Positions 1 through 11,948 of a stretch of DNA of 64,000 bases are shown here, piece by piece. Source of the stretch: Sipunculus nudus. Taxonomy: Eukaryota; Annelida; Sipuncula; Golfingiida; Sipunculidae. The DNA lies in the NCBI GenBank assembly GCA_026874595.1, contig CM049318.1, positions 46,480,456 through 46,544,455 on the forward strand, given 5' to 3'. The notes beneath the pieces are model-generated. The model saw only the letters and a program-made list of their open reading frames with translations, was not told the origin of the DNA and made no database searches. The translations under genes and the position numbers were made by a program. The stretch's first letter is position 1. Every line of letters starts with the position of its first letter.

Positions 1-2589
1 TGAAAACATGTGTTAATATTTGACCCAAGTTTTTCAGGCCTGGCTGTCTGACATCACGGCAAAATCAGCAGACAAGTCACTTTCATCATAAACATTAATG
101 TGGTATCCACTTACATGTATAAAACCCCTGCCTGAAGCTGTTAAAGACGTTGTACCTACCAGACGTTCGAGCCGCCGCTGTTTAACTCTGAAGTCCCGTG
201 TACCAATGATTCAACACATCAGTGCAAAACATATTTAGACATCCGCGTGTATGACGAACAAGCCTCGCCTCAGTGAGTGTTGATAGCGATTCTTTCTTTT
301 GTGCAGTGACCCGCGAGTGACACGGCGTACATACAGCGGGCTGTGTTTATTTACTACTACACAGACGTTCGTCATGATCGGTTATACCGAGAGAGCTGCC
401 ATTTTCCTTTTAATACCGGCCGGGACCAATCTCGCGCATATATGCCACCACAGTGTTGACCTCTAGCGTTCATATACCGCACTATCTGATGCTTGACACG
501 CCATTTAGTAACATTACTCATTCACAGAAAATATTTTTTCTCGAACGTAAAATAAATTGCCCCTCAAGCATTGCCCTGTAAGTACGTTGAGAGAGAATTA
601 TTACTTAAATTACACCTAAAACCAGAAGTGCAACATTTACAACCAGATAGGCCTTACCAGGAGGTTGATTTACGTTCACCTGCTTCAAGGTAGGTGTTAT
701 TCGTAATCCCGCCCGGTGGGGGGGGGGGGGGGTTGAATGATTTGATAGTTGTGTACCTAGAATGGTTTATAATTATTTTAGTAAGCTCATACAGGCCTGT
801 ACAAGAAAACAGACTGTATACGAGAAAATACAGTATTTATATATTTTCAAATCATGCTCAAAATCTTCACTGGCGTCAGAACTGTCAGAAACCACAAAAT
901 CTGTTAAAAGGGCAGTAGGGGGGGGGGGGATTTTTTAGACTTTTTTTCATTAACCTAGAGGTCCCTCGTTTGTGAAAATAAATGTTGGCACTTGAAACAA
1001 GGCTGATTTTGTAGAATTGGCCTTTTAATCAACCGCATCAACAGTTTTTTTTTTTTTTTTTAATTGTTTTTATGTATGCGCATCTTTTAACCAACAGATT
1101 GGACACAATAAATTGTATGGATTATCTTCATAATATGAGTTTATTTGTTTCCCAATGAAAATATGAAAATGAATGTTGGTGGTTGAAACGGTCCATTTAT
1201 CGAGAAATTGTCCTTTTATAACACCGCGTCAAAGAGCCATGTTTGCGGCTCAAGGAAATCAGTTTAGGGGGTATATGGTCACAAAATCTATTGTAACTTC
1301 CTTAATACTATTTAGTCCTGATTGGTGAAATGAACATCATTTTACTCCTCTATTATTGCTAAATAAGGTAGATATAAATGTGCATTTATTTGGATGAATT
1401 ACATGCTTACTAAGATTAGTTATGTCCAATTCCCAAAATAAATAACTTTTGAATCATTTTTTTTATGTGCATGTGCACATTTTAACTTAAGTCTAGACAC
1501 AATAAATTGTTTGGATTTACTTCATAATCTGCGTTATTTTATTGTTTCCTATGGTTCCTGGATTATGAAAAGTTACGTTGGTAGTTGAAACAAAGTGAAT
1601 TTTTTTTAGGAATGGCCTGTTTATCAAACCGCGTCAAAGTGCCAAGTTCGTCACTGAAACAAGCTATAATTCCCATAATATACGTCTTAGGATCATGAAA
1701 TAAGCACCATTTTATTCCCTGTTTTATTGTTAATTTAGACATATATGCGTGTGATGGTTTCTATTGAAAAACAATTCATAAATCTAATAAAAAAGACTAA
1801 AACAGACAAATCTTAAATGTGGGAAGCTACTCGATGCAAACTTGGTAAGACCAGCATAAATAGCTGTAACTTCCTCCTCACGCAATGTTAATAAATTTAT
1901 AATATCTGTCCAAAGATTTACCAAATCTGTAAAAACAAGTCAGTAAATTGAGTTCTAGTCATGTTTAAATATTTTTTTTAATAATGTATATATATATTCG
2001 TTATATACAACTAATTTGTGTACCAGCACACTTGCTTGTGAAAAAAAGTTTGCCACTTTCCTTTATATTGTTGACTGATTTAAATGTAACATTTGAATCA
2101 TATTTGAAATGAATTGGTATCAGTATTTTCCCAAACACACTTAACTGAATAAGAATTGAGACCTATCTGGATTTTAGTCTAATTTGAATGGAAAACTCAA
2201 TTAATCTCAGGTCTGCTTGTATCACAGTATCCCAGGGAACCTATACATGCTGTCAACATTACCTGAACGGACTGACCAAAGTTGTCAATTAAGATATATA
2301 ATAAAGGCCTGAAACACTCTGTAACTAGGTTGACTGAATGAGACAAATAGTATAGTACTGGTCAACTGAGGTTATTAGATAATCTCACAATACCTATGAG
2401 GATTTATCGTACATGTGTACAGAAATATAATCACTATTCACTAGAATACACAAAGATACAGATGCTGCGTCTGAGAGATGATTATGGATCAGATATATTT
2501 GTATATCATACACGTATATATGACAAACTATATCTTTCATCGTAATTCGGTCCAATTTGTTCATAATAACTAGTTATATATCTTAATTT
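1..2589. other. Unannotated AT-rich DNA
   Basis: I see no gene in this stretch. It has a G15 run at 718-732, a G12 run at 918-929, poly-T runs and a diverged tandem duplication (listed separately). The reading frames present are short and run through homopolymers and simple sequence, so I do not call them. Confidence 0.6.
960..1752. repeat. Diverged tandem duplication, period about 390 bp
   Basis: Two diverged copies lie at about 1072-1385 and 1464-1752. Both contain CACAATAAATTGT followed by TGGATT and CTTCATAAT, then a TTGGTRGTTGAAAC block, then ACCGCGTCAAAGWGCCA. A third, partial copy of the middle block is at 960-1045. The copies differ by many substitutions and small indels, so the duplication is old. 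No coding function is visible. Confidence 0.6.
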
Positions 2590-3267
2590 TGTTACGGAAC
2601 CTAATAACAACAGATCATGTAGTCGTGACGAGCATACATTTTGTTACGGAGATAAATAAAAATCAGATTCTGTAACACTAGGCAGCGTGAAATGTCTAGT
2701 GAAATGTGAAGTCAGTGTTTTTTTTTTGTTTTTTTTTGTTTTTTTTTTTGTTAACAAATAATAAAAATCTATTCTTAAAACAACTCTAACATATATATGA
2801 CAATATGTTGTAATCCACAAGTTAAGTGCTGGTAGTAATCCCAAAGACAAACCGAAGACTGAATAAAATCCGTTACAAAGTTCCGAGAATATCTATAAGT
2901 GCTGCAATTATCGGAAAGGTCCACAAACTGACTCACACTCTTCCATGTCCGCTGGAATATTTCTCTTTCTCCCTCGGCTCTAAACACCGCTAAATATGAC
3001 TTTTTCATCCGAAAATTCTAGAAATTGTAAACTCCATAGAACAATACACACGTTCCAGGAACAGACTTGAAACATCTAGAACAAAGAACGCTGTGTTTCT
3101 ACACATCAGACCCCACACGCGGGTGGGCCCGGCTCGCGCGTCTCCAACGGCAACGGACTTTGCTTGCCTAGCAGACACATGTAAGACTCCTTGCGCACAA
3201 TAAACCAGGGCCTGCCTAACACGAATCAGAATGTCAACAGCGCACAATAAAAGAGACACCTGTAACA
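2590..3267 (-). repeat. 3' LTR of the Gmr1-like element
   Basis: On the plus strand this starts TGTTACGGAACC and ends CACCTGTAACA, giving inverted termini TGTTAC/GTAACA. Its parts recur at 6881-6912 and 7746-8530, with blocks such as GATAAATAAAAATCAG, CTAGGCAGCGTGAAAT and ATAAAATCCGTTACAAAGTT. Relative to the other LTR it lacks roughly 150-250 bp after CAACTCTAACAT. A second TGTTACGGAG motif occurs inside it at 2642. Confidence 0.8.
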
Positions 3268-3278
3268 CTCCCCCTCCT
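3268..3278 (-). other. Polypurine tract
   Basis: Minus strand AGGAGGGGGAG directly abuts the 3' LTR start TGTTACAGG. A purine run here is the plus-strand primer expected for an LTR retrotransposon, and it fixes both orientation and LTR boundary. Confidence 0.8.
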
Positions 3279-3449
3279 GTAAGAAAAAAGAAAGTTTTCT
3301 AAAAAATACTTTCTTTTTGCGATTACAATCACTAAATTTTTACAACATTTCAAAACCATATTATTTACAACATTTCATAAACATCTCATTTCATAAACAT
3401 CTTGATAAGCAATAAGCAGGTACATTGTCTTTCCCTTTAAGGGGTTTCA

Positions 3450-3935
3450 TTTCAAGATTGCAATCCTGTAAAAACAAACTCCATCTCAACAAATCTTTTA
3501 TTTGTACACTTCAACTTGTTCATGAACGTGAGGGGATTGTGATCACTGAAGACAATGATAGGCTTGACTGATGAAGTAACATAAACTTCAAAATGTTGCA
3601 ATGCTAGTATCAAAGCCAAACATTATTTTTCAATAGCGGAGTAGTTTTTCTGGTTTGCATTAAACGTTCTTGAAAAATAACAAATTGCCTTCTTGTAACA
3701 ACACAGCACCAGCAGCAGTATCACTAACATCTACAGCTAACCTAAAAGGTATAGAAAAGTTTGGAGCTGCTAAACTGGTGTACTTTGCAGAATTGCTTTC
3801 AAATTCTGAAATGCATTTTCACACTGAACATTCCATACAAACTTTTGTTTCTTCTTTAACAAATTAGTCAAAGGTTCAGCTACAGCAGAAAAATTTGGAA
3901 AAAACTTCCTGTAGTATCCAACTATACCAAAAAAA
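3450..3935 (-). pseudogene. RNase H domain remnant of the Gmr1-like element
   Basis: Minus-strand translation gives the gypsy connection (GIVGYYRKFFPNF, AEPLTNLL) followed after a stop and a frameshift by RNase H signatures: VDVSDTAAGAVLLQ (first catalytic Asp region) and, in another frame, VFSDHNPLTFMNKL, the conserved DHNPL block. At least two frameshifts and several stops break it. It follows RT directly, as expected. Confidence 0.8.
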
Positions 3936-3946
3936 AAACGCATTAT

Positions 3947-4762
3947 TTACTTTTTGTTTTCTGGTCTAGGAAATGCAGAAATAGCACTTATTTTAGCATC
4001 AACAGGTATTACATGACCCTGCCCTACAATATGACCCAAAAATGTTACTTGTGCATGACAAAACTCAGATTTGACTAAGTTGACGGTCAGACGTGCTTCG
4101 CCGAGTCTTTCGAAGAGATCGCGAAGAATTTGCAGATGTTTCATCCAGGTGTCGCTGTACACGATAAGGTCATGAATATATGCGTCGCAGCCCTGAATGT
4201 CCTTGACAACCATATGGATGAGGTGCTTGAACGAAACTGGCGAGTTCTTCATGACAAACCGCATAACTTTATACTGGTACAGTCCTTGAGGCGTCACAGA
4301 TGCGGACACTTCTTTCGCTCGTTCAGTCAGCGGAACTTGCCAGAATCCTTTTAGCAAGTCAAGCTTGGAAACATATCTGGAGCTACCTACTCTGTCAATA
4401 CAATCATCGATCCTCGGAATCGGGAACGTGTCAGTCTTGGTGACAGAGTTCAGTTTTCAATAATTTGTGCACATACGGTAACTTCCATCAAGAATACATG
4501 GTGAACTATTACTAGGTTCAATAAAATCATTGTCCAGCAAATATTGAACCTCATCTTGTAGATACTTTTGCTATTCTGGATTCAGTCTATAAGGATGCTG
4601 CTTGACTGCCCATGCCTCGCCAACATCGACGTCATGGCACAATATGTTAGTTCGCGTTGGAATGTCACCAAACAAATGTTCATAATTCTGCAGCAGGTTC
4701 TTGAGGTCTTGTTGTTGTTGTGCGGTAAGGTGTGACAGTTTGGCATCCAGGTTGTTAAGCAC
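3947..4762 (-). pseudogene. Reverse transcriptase domain of the Gmr1-like element, broken
   Basis: One frame covers the pre-RT linker (NYEHLFGDIPTRTNI), fingers, palm and thumb, interrupted by two in-frame stops: TAG at 4571-4573 and TGA at 4457-4459, the latter in the NY*KLNSVTKTD motif where an Arg is normal. Palm motif A is SKLDLLKGFWQVPL. The catalytic YxDD box reads YIHDLIVYSD, so its first Asp is replaced by His. TFLGHIVGQG marks the thumb. The missing catalytic Asp and the stops mean it cannot be active. It lies downstream of integrase. Confidence 0.88.
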
Positions 4763-4899
4763 GTCTGAGTTTTATAGTGGTACTGTTCCACACTGATTGT
4801 CTACATCACACTTACAATCAGTATCTACTTTAACTGGGTCAGGGTCAGCTTTTACACAATTAACAGCAGTAACATTATGTACAACATCTGATGTGTTTT

Positions 4900-6085
4900 T
4901 TCTGTCATAATATGGTTTCACAACATGGCACAGTTATTTTTACGCCTATCTGGTGTAAAAAGTATGTAATTTAAATCACTGACTTTCTTGTCAACAACGT
5001 AAGGACCAAAATACCTAGCTTGCAGAGGTCTGCCAGGGATAGGTAGTAAAAGAAGGACCTTTTCACCAGCCTTATACGTCCTACTTACAGTGTGCTTGTC
5101 ATACTTTGTTTTCATATTACTTTTTGCAGATTTTAGATTAGACTTTGCAATCTCACAAGCATTGTGTAGTTTAGTGCGAAAGTCTGAGAAATACAGCAAT
5201 AAACTAAGAGAATCAGGATTTTCACACAAGAGCTTTTCTTTAAGCAGTTTAATGGACCGCGAACTGAGTGTCCGAAAACTAGTTCAAAGGGACTGAAACC
5301 CAAGGACTCTTAAAAGGATTCTCTGACAGCAAACAACAATAGGTGGATTCCTTCATCCCAGTCTTTCTGTGTGTCATAACAATAAGTCCTAATCATGTTT
5401 TTTTTAATGTCGCCCTGACTTTCAGGATGGTATGGTGAAGAGATTAACTGTTTTATACCTAGCTCAAGCATTACTTGCTGGAATAGGCCAGACATCAAAT
5501 TAGACCCTTGGTCAGGCTGGACGGATTTTGGTTATCAAAAAGTTGTAAAAACTTGGTCAGACCCTTGACAACACTGGCTTTAATTTTGCGCAATGGTATT
5601 GTCTAAGGGAACCTAGTAGATGCGCACGTAATTGTCAGCAAGTATTCATGTCCAGATTTTGTTTTGGGCCGTGGTCCAACACAATCAACGATAATCCTAC
5701 TAAATGGTTCCTCGAAAGCAGGAATAGGCCTAAGTGGGGCTTTAGGAGGATTCTTGCCTACTATCTGGCACCATTTACGCATAAGCACTCCATTTTTAAC
5801 ATAGAAACAAACTGGGTTCTGTGACTGTTCATCTTTAGAAACTGCCCTGGGAACCAAAAATGAAATATCAGGGTCTTTCTTTATGGTGTTCCGCGACATG
5901 TTCTGACCTTGGATATGCTGCATCCTGTACGGGCGAGTCGTTAGACGAGTCACTAGTGACTCCCAGAGTTTTATTATCTGGACCACAATACTCCTGTGAG
6001 TTTTTCTTGGCCATAGATCAAGTAACAGCACATTAAGTATACAAACAAGGAATTCCCTGACTGTCAGGATCAGTGTCCTGGTCAA
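4900..6085 (-). pseudogene. Integrase of the Gmr1-like element, broken
   Basis: The N-terminal part at 6085-5603 includes NPVCFYVKNGVLMRKW joined directly to CQIVGK, so most of the HHCC zinc-binding region has been deleted. The catalytic core begins at IIVDCVGPRPKTKSG (first Asp) and LLTITCAST, continues frameshifted at 5500-5600, then 5498-5310 (SGLFQQVMLELGIKQL, SPYHPESQG). The segment that should hold the catalytic Glu is deleted (QGDIKKNM). The C-terminus at 5229-4918 has KYDKHTVSRTYKAGEKVLLL and the GPY/F-type ARYFGPYVV. After a frameshift, CHVVKPYYDRK leads through an acidic linker into the RT frame. Confidence 0.85.
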
Positions 6086-6126
6086 GTGATGGCTTTTCTG
6101 TCACTATTGTAACAGGCTGCACTTTG

Positions 6127-6714
6127 TCACCTGCAACGTACATCATTGCCCAGTAGCAACTGAATTCTCTTAAAGGGTAAAGTAGTTCTTATGCCTACAG
6201 TAATATTCCCAGAATTCAAAACTGACTTTAAATGTACACTGTGAAGCGGAACTGAAGTGTGCTTGTCTGAAAACACACCATCAACAAGTGCATGTGCACC
6301 AGTAAAAGACCTATTAGAAAATGGCAAAGTGTTTGCTAAAATGAGAGTTTGGCCTGAACCAGTGTCCCCAAAAACTTTAATAGGGGTAGAATCTGAAAAA
6401 TTACTTGAAAGTGATACAAAACCATCATGTTTGAACGGCTCAAATAACTCCATTTCAGAGTCTGGAGAGGAATCTACTAGTTCAGTTTCATCAAACAAAG
6501 AACTGACACTGACAGTGTTAGTCATAAACTCTTTTTCAGAGTCACTTAAAGAATCTACATCCTTATATCAATCAAACTCCTCATGGAAAGTTTTACATGA
6601 AAAGAGCCTGGCTCCTAAGTGTTGTCCCAAACGCAACAACTGATCTTTTGTGAAATGTTAAAGTTGATCAGGGTCGGGATCTTCAACAAATGCCCCAGGT
6701 TCAAAATCTGCCAT
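6127..6714 (-). pseudogene. Gag N-terminus joined to aspartic protease
   Basis: A single frame runs from an ATG at 6714-6712 (MADFEPGAFVEDPDPDQL) through two in-frame stops to 6127. The start resembles Gag N-termini of invertebrate and fish gypsy elements. The distal part is a retropepsin: KVFGDTGSGQTLI carries the DTG catalytic triad and QLLLGNDV is the second conserved block. The capsid and nucleocapsid parts of Gag are absent, so an internal deletion brought the Gag start next to the protease without changing frame. Confidence 0.72.
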
Positions 6715-6856
6715 GTTAAGATGTTAAAATAATTACAAAAAAAACACTGAGATAATTCTTGTAAACAATGTAATGTAAAAAGTGCAATCTTGTAAACCAT
6801 GAATTGTTAACAATGTGTCTAGGTCAATGCCTAATAAATTCTCAAAAATATTAAGC

Positions 6857-6874
6857 ATTCCGGACGAACCCCCA
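6857..6874 (-). other. Primer-binding site, tRNA-Pro type
   Basis: Minus strand TGGGGGTTCGTCCGGAAT lies just inside the 5' LTR end. It differs at two of 18 positions from the well-known tRNA-Pro primer site. The LTR ends ...CCAAACA, six bases before it. The match rests on remembered tRNA sequence, not a search. Confidence 0.72.
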
Positions 6875-6880
6875 ATTTTA

Positions 6881-6912
6881 TGTTTGGGAACCTAATAACA
6901 ACAAATCAACCA
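6881..6912 (-). repeat. 5' LTR, fragment 1
   Basis: Plus strand TGTTTGGGAACC then TAATAACAACAAATCA matches the start of the other LTR at 2590. It is then interrupted by about 830 bp of poly-C, GC-rich DNA and minisatellite before the LTR resumes near 7746. Confidence 0.75.
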
Positions 6913-7745
6913 TCCTCAGCTGTAAACACAGCCCCCCCCCCCCCCCATTCAGAGGGTATTGGCTTCTGAATCCACCTCGGATAACATCATTTATTTTGAT
7001 AAACTGTTTGGGTTGGTAGGTAGGTGTCTTGGGGGCGGGGGGGGGGGGCGGTAACACGAGATGCAAGGGCCTGTGTGTGTGTGGGGGGGGGGGGGGGGTT
7101 CTATGTCCCCACATAGAAAAAAAGAAATTGCGCCCCTGGTTGCCACCCATCCAACATTTACATTGGACTCCGCTTTCAAGTAACTCAGACTCGAAGAAGG
7201 TGGATTTGGAATCGAAACTCAAGGACTTGGACTCAGACTCGTGTGAGCTGGATACGGACCCATACTCGAGAGGACTGGACACGGACTCAGACTTGAGTGG
7301 GGTGGACACGGACTCAGACTCGAGTGGACTAGACACAGGCTCAGACTTGAGTGGGCTGGACACGGAGTCAGACTCGTGTGGGCTGGACGAGGATTCATAC
7401 TCGAGTGGGCTAGACACGAACTCAGACTGGAGTAGGCTGGACACGGACTCAGACTCGTGTGGACTTGACACGAACTCAGACTCGTGTGGGCTGGACACGG
7501 ACTCAGACTCGAGTGGAGTGGACACGGACTCAGACTCGAGTGGAGTGGACAAGGACTCAGACTCGTGTGGGCTGGACACGGACTCGATCAGACTCGAGAG
7601 GGCTGGACACGAAATTAGACTCGGGTGGGCTGGACAAGGATTCAGACTCGATTGGGCTGGACACGGACTCAGACTCGAGTGGGCTGGACACGTATGTAGA
7701 CTCGTGTGAGCTGGGCATGGACCCAGACTCGTATCGGCTGGACAC
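6913..7745. repeat. Insertion in the 5' LTR: homopolymers and 27-bp minisatellite
   Basis: It begins with a C15 run (6932-6946) and G12 and G16 runs (7037-7048, 7083-7098). About 20 copies of a 27-bp unit follow from about 7165 to 7745 (core ACTCAGACTCGAGTGGGCTG, then GACACGG). Because 27 is a multiple of three, long open frames appear on both strands (nine-residue repeats such as SVSSPLESE on the minus strand). There is no independent sign that these are translated. Confidence 0.8.
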
Positions 7746-8530
7746 GCATAAATTTTGTTACCGAGATAAATAAAAATCAGATTCTGTAACACTAGGCAGC
7801 GTGAAATATCTAGGGGAATGAATAAAGAAGTCAGTGGTTTTTATTAACAAATAATTATAATTTATTCTTAAATCAACTCTAACATTACAATACACCAAAT
7901 CAATACAATTACACAGTATAACAACAGTATAACAGTAAATCAGTACAATTACACAGTATAATATATAAAGTGTTCAGTACCAGAGTGTCCGGATCCTAGG
8001 CTTTTCTGGATACCACCACTATCACAGCTCAACAAGTCATTTAAAACATATAATCCAGATGAAGAGTTCACATTAATCTTCTAAGAGAATAATATTCAAA
8101 TATAATCCCGAAAACAATCTGTTGTAATCCAAACGTGGAGTTCTGGTAGTAATCCAAAAGACAAACTGAAGACTGAATAAAATCCGTTACAAAGTTCCGA
8201 GAGTATCTATAAGTGCTGAATTTATCGGAAAGTTTGTCCACAAACTGACTCACACTCTTCCGTGTCCACTGGAATATTTCTCTCTCTCTCCCTCGGCTCT
8301 AAACACAGCTATTTATAAATTTTTCATCCGAAAATTCTAGAAATTGTAAACTCCATAGGACAATACACACGTTACAGGAAAAGACTTGAAACATCTAGAA
8401 CAAATAACGCTGTGTTTCTACACATCAGACCCACACGAGGGCCGGCCCTGCTCGCGCGTCTCCAGTGGCAACGCACTATGCTTGCCTAGCAGGCACATGT
8501 TAGACTCTTGGGCACAATAAACCAGGGCCA
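7746..8530 (-). repeat. 5' LTR, fragment 2
   Basis: This matches 2636-3210 of the 3' LTR over most of its length, including CACTAGGCAGCGTGAAATAT and ACAATAAACCAGGGCC. It holds an extra block (about 7890-8100) absent from the other LTR. At 8531 it is cut off by more 27-bp minisatellite, so the outer LTR end and the target duplication are lost. Confidence 0.78.
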
Positions 8531-8702
8531 GGGACACGGACTCAGACCTGAGTGGGCTGGACACTGACTCAGACTCGAGTGGAATGGACACGGAATCAGA
8601 CTCGTGTGGGCTAGACACGGACCCAGACTCGAATAGGCTTGACACGGACTCAGACTCGAGTGGGCTGGACACGGACTCAGACTCGAGTGGGCTGGACACG
8701 GT
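8531..8702. repeat. Second block of the 27-bp minisatellite
   Basis: About six copies of the same 27-bp unit as at 7165-7745, at a second point in the same LTR. Short nine-residue repeats are open in several frames for the same arithmetic reason. Confidence 0.8.
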
Positions 8703-10898
8703 CTTGCATTCGAATGTTGTGGACTCTACTACATCACTAGGTGCCTAGTAACGTGTTCTATTGAAATTTCACGCTATTAATATTGAATTATTAACTTGTT
8801 CCCGTATATCTTATACTTATAAAAAGAAGTTGGTCCACTTTTGTCCCCAGTGTTCTCAGAAACCGCGTTGCGTATGACACTGTGCTATGCCTCATCTTAA
8901 ATGTTATTGTTCCCGTAGTGACCTAACCAATATTAGAATAAATAATTTTTGTGTACATATCATTTTCAGTGATTTTTGCGTGGTTTTCAAATTGCTTAGA
9001 GGTTACCACCGAAACCCGCCTAACTGCCTTCGGTAAAGACCGGAAAGCCTCGGTGGTAGATTGGTGCCAGCGCAAGATTTAGGTCTATTGTGCATATGAA
9101 TAACCCCTGCTGTGAGTGGCGGACATTTGACTTTGTCACTGATCCACAAGCATGGTCAGTAAATGTGAGAAACATGTCACTCTCGATTCCGGGAAAGGAG
9201 GGGTCCAACCCAGGGGGATTAATGAAAAATTTAAAAGGTCCCAAGGTCCGAAAAAGAGGGTCGAGGGTCCAGATTGGAGAAATTCTCTTTAAAACCATTA
9301 AAAAAGGTTGCGGCTGCTTAAAGGGGGGGGGGGGGTTCTGACCTCCTGGTCCCCTCTTTGGTCCGCTTCTGCTGCTAACGAGTAATGCATATTCCCGTTT
9401 CTTCCTTAAGGAACACCTCCCTTGAATTAACATGTACCTTTATTTCATCTTTCATATCTTCCTTACCCCAAACTATTCTTCTAACAATAATAATACTAAT
9501 AAGATATTCTAATACCTGAATGCCCATCCATCCCATTCCGAATCCCAAATGTAAACAACATCACTGACCAGATCTCAAGGGCAAACATACTAATGTATGA
9601 CTTTCTGGCCACTAGCACAGCGCCACAAATTAAGTATAAAAATTTTTGTGCATATCCTATTGAGACCATATTCAACTGAAAAATTATATTTAATTTAACT
9701 TTTAGAATAAAAGTGGAAGCAAACATTCCTCATCTCATTTAATACATCCCCTGGTTACCAGGTTTATCAGCTAGTATTGACACACACACACACATATATA
9801 TAACACATATGGTTTGTATAAACATAATAAAATATGTGTATGTGTGCATTTTATTACAACGATACATCAATATATTGAAAATAACCTTTTCTTATTCTTT
9901 AATCTCTATTTGTAGATTCCTCATTTTATGTATATATATATATATGGTCTAGCTACTGAATGATAACTCCTACAGTTTTGCAGAATATATTGCCGAGACT
10001 CAGATATGCCCCTGCAATATTTTGTGCATTTTATACCCTGACAGCATAAATCACAAAATAACCCGAGATTTTTAAATAAATCTATATTATTTATTTCAAC
10101 TTTACTTTTGGTAAAGAAGTATGTAATAACAAGCTGATAAACGGGCTTTTTTATCGGGATTAGGGGGGGGGGGGTTAAATGAGATGAGGAATGATGGCTA
10201 ATTTGAAATTAAATATAGATTTTCAGTGGGATACTGTCTCAAAAAGATATGTCAAAATATTTTAAAGCAGAAACATAAGCGGGTCCAAGGGGGGTTCCGA
10301 CTCCCCCTCCCCCACTTTTCAAACATTAAACAAAATTATGTAAATGGAGCAAATACAGGGTATGCATCGACAACATCCATGCCAAATATAAAAAAAACAA
10401 AATGAATACTATGGTTATTTTCTTATTTGCAATGGTTTCAATCCGCGATAATTATAGTCGCTCTCTGACCGAGATATTGAAACCACGTAGTTTTTGAATG
10501 CGTATATAGGCTACCAGGCCATGGCCAATTTCAGAAGCTGCCGATAGATAGTTGGCGGCAGTTGAGATTAATCTTCAGCCACGTAGCGATGTCCATCAAG
10601 CCTGGTGCATATACTTTTAAGTGATTCAGGGAGAGTAACGGGGCCCATTTATAATAATATCGGTCGGCTTTGATGCAAAAAACGGGACCCTCCCCCCCCA
10701 CCCTCCCCCCCCCCCCCCGGTGATTATTTAAATATATTTGAAAGATCACAGTTCATGATGGGGCCAAACTGCTGTAGAACAGTGGAATATGATGTTTGGT
10801 TTCAGATTTAAACTGTAAAAAAACTGAATACGGTGTCTTCGTCCACCCATATGTAGGCCAGCCTCACTCAACAAGAACTCCAGTCTACATATAACATC
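8703..10898. other. Non-coding AT-rich DNA
   Basis: No gene is recognisable. The stretch contains a short CA/TA repeat (9780-9802), a TA run (about 9938-9955), a G13 run (9323-9335), a G12 run (10163-10174) and C-runs at 10692-10718. Open frames at 9020-9433 run through the G-run and show no domain. Confidence 0.55.
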
Positions 10899-11257
10899 GT
10901 GTTAGGCCTCAAAACGTGAATCTGCACTAATCATGAAAAATATCTCCAAACCGTTAAATATGTAAAAGTCGCATATTTGATTTTTTACAAAACGTGAAAA
11001 TATGCCTCTAAACGTGAAAGGTTATCTCCAAACCGTTATATGCAAAACGTAAAAATAATATTTTAGGAAAACGAATTCACGTTTTGGTCACCGGTAACGT
11101 TTTGTGAAATCACGGTTTGTGCAGGACTCAGGGTCTATTTGCGAGGAAAATTACTGGTTTCGCGGTTAGTGCTGCTGTCATGTTTCGTGAAATCACGATT
11201 CAAGCTAGCCTCCAAATCGTGTAACTAAAGCCATCGTGTATGCCAAACGTAAACTAG
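10899..11257 (+). repeat. Left terminal inverted repeat of the foldback
   Basis: This is the reverse complement of about 17700-18057 with scattered mismatches. It is dense in AAAACGTGAA, CCAAACCGTTA and TGTTTCGTGAAATCACGATT motifs. No coding potential. Confidence 0.8.
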
Positions 11258-11660
11258 TGGCCCATGGGCCATGACGCTCAGCTGAAACCAAGGAATGTTG
11301 AACAATGAGCAAAAATGACAGCGAGAGTGCCAAAAAATCATGAATTTTGTGAAGAATCCTAAGAATGCAATCAATGCATTAGTTATTCATATACTGGAAC
11401 TTTTGTATCCCATTTTTAATTCTTCGGGTGGGAGAATATGAGCCCAATAGCTCTGAGAATATGGGTAACAGAGACCTAATTTCAGGTTTCCAAGGAGATT
11501 TTTCATGGACCTCCCAGGATGTCAAGTTAAAAATTTCCAGTTCCTGTGGTTACAATTTGTGCCTTGTTAACGGACGGACGGCCGGACGACCGGACGGACA
11601 GACGACGGACGAAGAGTGATCGCTATAGCTCAGATGACTTTCATTCAGCTGAGCTTAAAA
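11258..11660 (+). mobile_element. MITE-like element with GCTCAGCTGAA inverted ends
   Basis: This interrupts the left arm of the foldback relative to the right arm. It has GCTCAGCTGAA at 11278 and TTCAGCTGAGC at 11645 as an 11-bp inverted repeat, a GGACGGACGGCCGGACGACC simple-sequence stretch and ATCGCTATAGCTCAG near its end. A related copy lies inverted at 13490-13690, with remnants at about 16455-16530, 45240-45430 and 48005-48037. No protein is encoded. Confidence 0.6.
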
Positions 11661-11948
11661 AAACACCATCGAAAAGATTCCTGCTTACTTCCAAACATAC
11701 CGATCACCTTGCTCTTAACTGTCTGCTGTATACGCAAACAGTTGACTTACCTTTATTTGAAAATGTTTTAACGTCTCAGGTCATTTATTTATGACATATT
11801 TATGACATATGAAAATCAATAGAAATTGGAAAAAAACTTCAAGTCGCAGCAGAACACCTTGCACATCAAATTGCTGGCAAACCCTGCATGCATGTGAATA
11901 ATAATAAGCTGGTCTGACTGGCCCCTATTCACAAAGTAAAGCAAAGAC

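Larger units (their letters stand above)
2590..8702 (-). mobile_element. Degenerate Ty3/gypsy LTR retrotransposon, Gmr1-like domain order
   Basis: Read on the minus strand, the order is 5' LTR (8530 to 6881, interrupted), primer-binding site (6874-6857), Gag start plus protease (6714-6127), integrase (6085 to about 4900), reverse transcriptase (4762-3947), RNase H (about 3930-3450), polypurine tract (3278-3268) and 3' LTR (3267-2590). Integrase lies upstream of RT, the order known from Gmr1-like members of the Ty3/gypsy superfamily and unlike the usual RT-RH-IN. A readable linker joins the integrase C-terminus to the RT start, so the order looks native rather than a rearrangement. Stops, frameshifts and internal deletions in every domain make it non-autonomous. 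Most of Gag is missing. Confidence 0.85.

Noticed and set aside
7029..7773. Long Asp/Ser-rich or Ser/Glu-rich proteins across the 27-bp repeat
   Set aside because: The 27-bp period keeps frames open on both strands at once. There is no start context, domain or splice support, and the array lies inside an LTR.
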